NCBI GenBank assembly: GCA_900696465.1
Contig: CAADGE010000045.1
Span: forward strand, 1 to 42,571
DNA length: 42,571 bases
Source: an uncultured Planctomycetota bacterium
GTDB lineage: Bacteria; Planctomycetota; Phycisphaerae; UBA1845; UTPLA1
Direction: 5' to 3'
In this document: positions 42,054-42,571 of the stretch, in pieces
Numbering within the stretch: position 1 is the stretch's first letter
Layout: the number at the start of each line of letters is the position of its first letter
Made by a program: the position numbers and the translations under genes
The notes under the pieces: model-generated
Databases searched by the model: none
The model's input: only the letters and a program-made list of their open reading frames with translations
What the model was told of the DNA's origin: nothing

Positions 42054-42076
42054 ATCGAGGCCCTTGGTTTTCGATG

Positions 42077-42544
42077 GTCGCCGGGCTGGGTGACCGCCGC
42101 ATCCGGCGGCTCGGGCACGTCGTCGGGGTCAGTCAGCCCCTGCTTCACGCCGGGATCGAGCATGACGGCCAGTTCGTCGACGTCGAATCCCAGCAGCGAC
42201 CAGTCGATGCCGGCATCCTTCAGCTCGGCCAGCTCGATCGGCAGCAGTTCCAGATTCCATTCCGCCAGCTCGGCCGTTTTGTTGTCAGCGATGCGGTACG
42301 CGCGAATCTGCTCCGGCGTCAGGTCTGTGGCGACGTGGACCGGCACCTCGGTCAGCCCGAGCTTCTGCGCTGCGCGGTAGCGGGTATGCCCGCAAACGAT
42401 GACGCCGTCGGCGTCGACCACGATCGGCTGGCGGAACCCGAACTGCCGAATCGACTCGGCGACGGCGTCCACCGCCGCATCATTGATGCGAGGGTTCTTC
42501 TCATACGGTTTAACCGCGGCCAGCGGCCGCAACTCGATTATCAT
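42077..42544 (-). pseudogene. Truncated ParB-domain/DNA-methyltransferase gene (phage type)
   Basis: 156 residues from the ATG at 42544 (GGAGGT six bases upstream). The ParB/sulfiredoxin-like N domain of phage-type DNA methyltransferases is clear: YEKNPRINDAAVDAVAESIR, QPIVVDADGVIVCGHTRYRA, VHVATDLTPEQIRAYRIADN and LDPGVKQGLTDPDDVPEPPD. In full-length relatives the motif TQPGD runs straight into WxLGxHRLLCGDS and a methylase domain of about 200 residues. Here TQPGD is followed by HRKPRASICLN, and the frame then runs by chance into arsR. The methylase half is lost at the junction near 42076/42077, which marks the edge of the ars cassette. Confidence 0.7.
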
Positions 42545-42570
42545 CTCGTGACCTCCGTGTCATCTTTGGA
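42541..42570 (-). CDS. End of an upstream gene (partial, runs off the window)
   Basis: A minus-strand frame open from the right edge ends SKDDTEVTR and a TGA that overlaps the ParB-like ATG by four bases (ATGA). The overlap suggests that the two were co-translated. Ten codons are too few to identify it. Confidence 0.3.
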   Translation of the reverse strand, partial: SKDDTEVTR

Positions 42571-42571
42571 C

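Noticed and set aside
38732-42082. GTCGCC shared by the tRNA-Pro 3' end and the ParB junction, as attachment repeats
   Set aside because: Only six bases match, which is expected by chance in GC-rich DNA.
41684-42544. A genuine 286-aa ParB-ArsR fusion protein
   Set aside because: The joining segment carries a promoter and operator for arsR, and the ParB part ends exactly where the methylase domain of relatives begins. A chance in-frame junction is simpler.
1-42571. CRISPR arrays, rRNA genes, transposases
   Set aside because: No regularly spaced repeats, no rRNA-like sequence and no transposase or integrase domain was found on either strand.

Overview
The window is GC-rich and densely coded, and most likely bacterial chromosome from a planctomycete, possibly Phycisphaerae-like. 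That assignment is inference. It rests on a bacterial topoisomerase VI B gene, small membrane proteins ending in Cys4 ribbons (CxxCGYxLxGL..CPxCG), lipoproteins of unrecognised family, several long TPR/HEAT proteins, and a cbb3 oxidase operon of unusual make-up. No rRNA or CRISPR was seen. There is one tRNA gene, tRNA-Pro(GGG).

Layout. 1-2.6 kb: the end of an unknown gene, a LemA-family gene with a membrane-protein partner, and a divergent lipoprotein. 2.6-4.5 kb: an AT-richer AAA/DUF4143 ATPase with an AT-rich promoter holding a perfect 22-bp palindrome, lying directly downstream of top6B (4.5-6.6 kb); no top6A is present. 6.6-12.4 kb, plus strand: a hydrolase-like lipoprotein, two coupled Cys4-ribbon membrane proteins, two TPR proteins and a RsuA/RluB-type pseudouridine synthase. 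12.5-20.2 kb: pyrD, a SAM methyltransferase, mgtE with a HEAT-repeat protein and a small membrane protein, a DedA/YqaA protein and a membrane protein. 20.3-29 kb: yjbQ-like, rluD-like, larE-like and polX genes, then the pdxJ-dapA-membrane protein operon, divergent from a secreted M20 amidohydrolase.

29.0-36.7 kb, minus strand: one tightly overlapping operon for a cbb3-type cytochrome c oxidase. In transcription order it encodes an unrecognised four-helix membrane protein, a diheme cytochrome c lipoprotein, CcoN, CcoO, two small membrane proteins (one, 54 aa, resembling the CcoP N-terminal helix), a CcoI-type copper P-type ATPase, a SafE/DsbD-like membrane protein, and a DUF4405-like gene broken by an in-frame amber codon. 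A methyltransferase remnant lies upstream and carries the likely operon promoter.

36.8-42.6 kb: a GT2 glycosyltransferase, tRNA-Pro, then a minus-strand cassette arsR-arsP-thioredoxin-thioredoxin-ccdA. On its far side this cassette abuts a truncated phage-type ParB/methyltransferase gene, so it probably belongs to an integrated accessory element. The cassette looks like an ArsR-controlled (organo)arsenical or thiophilic-metal efflux module with a built-in trans-membrane thiol relay. It and the modified cbb3 operon are the most interesting systems in the window.
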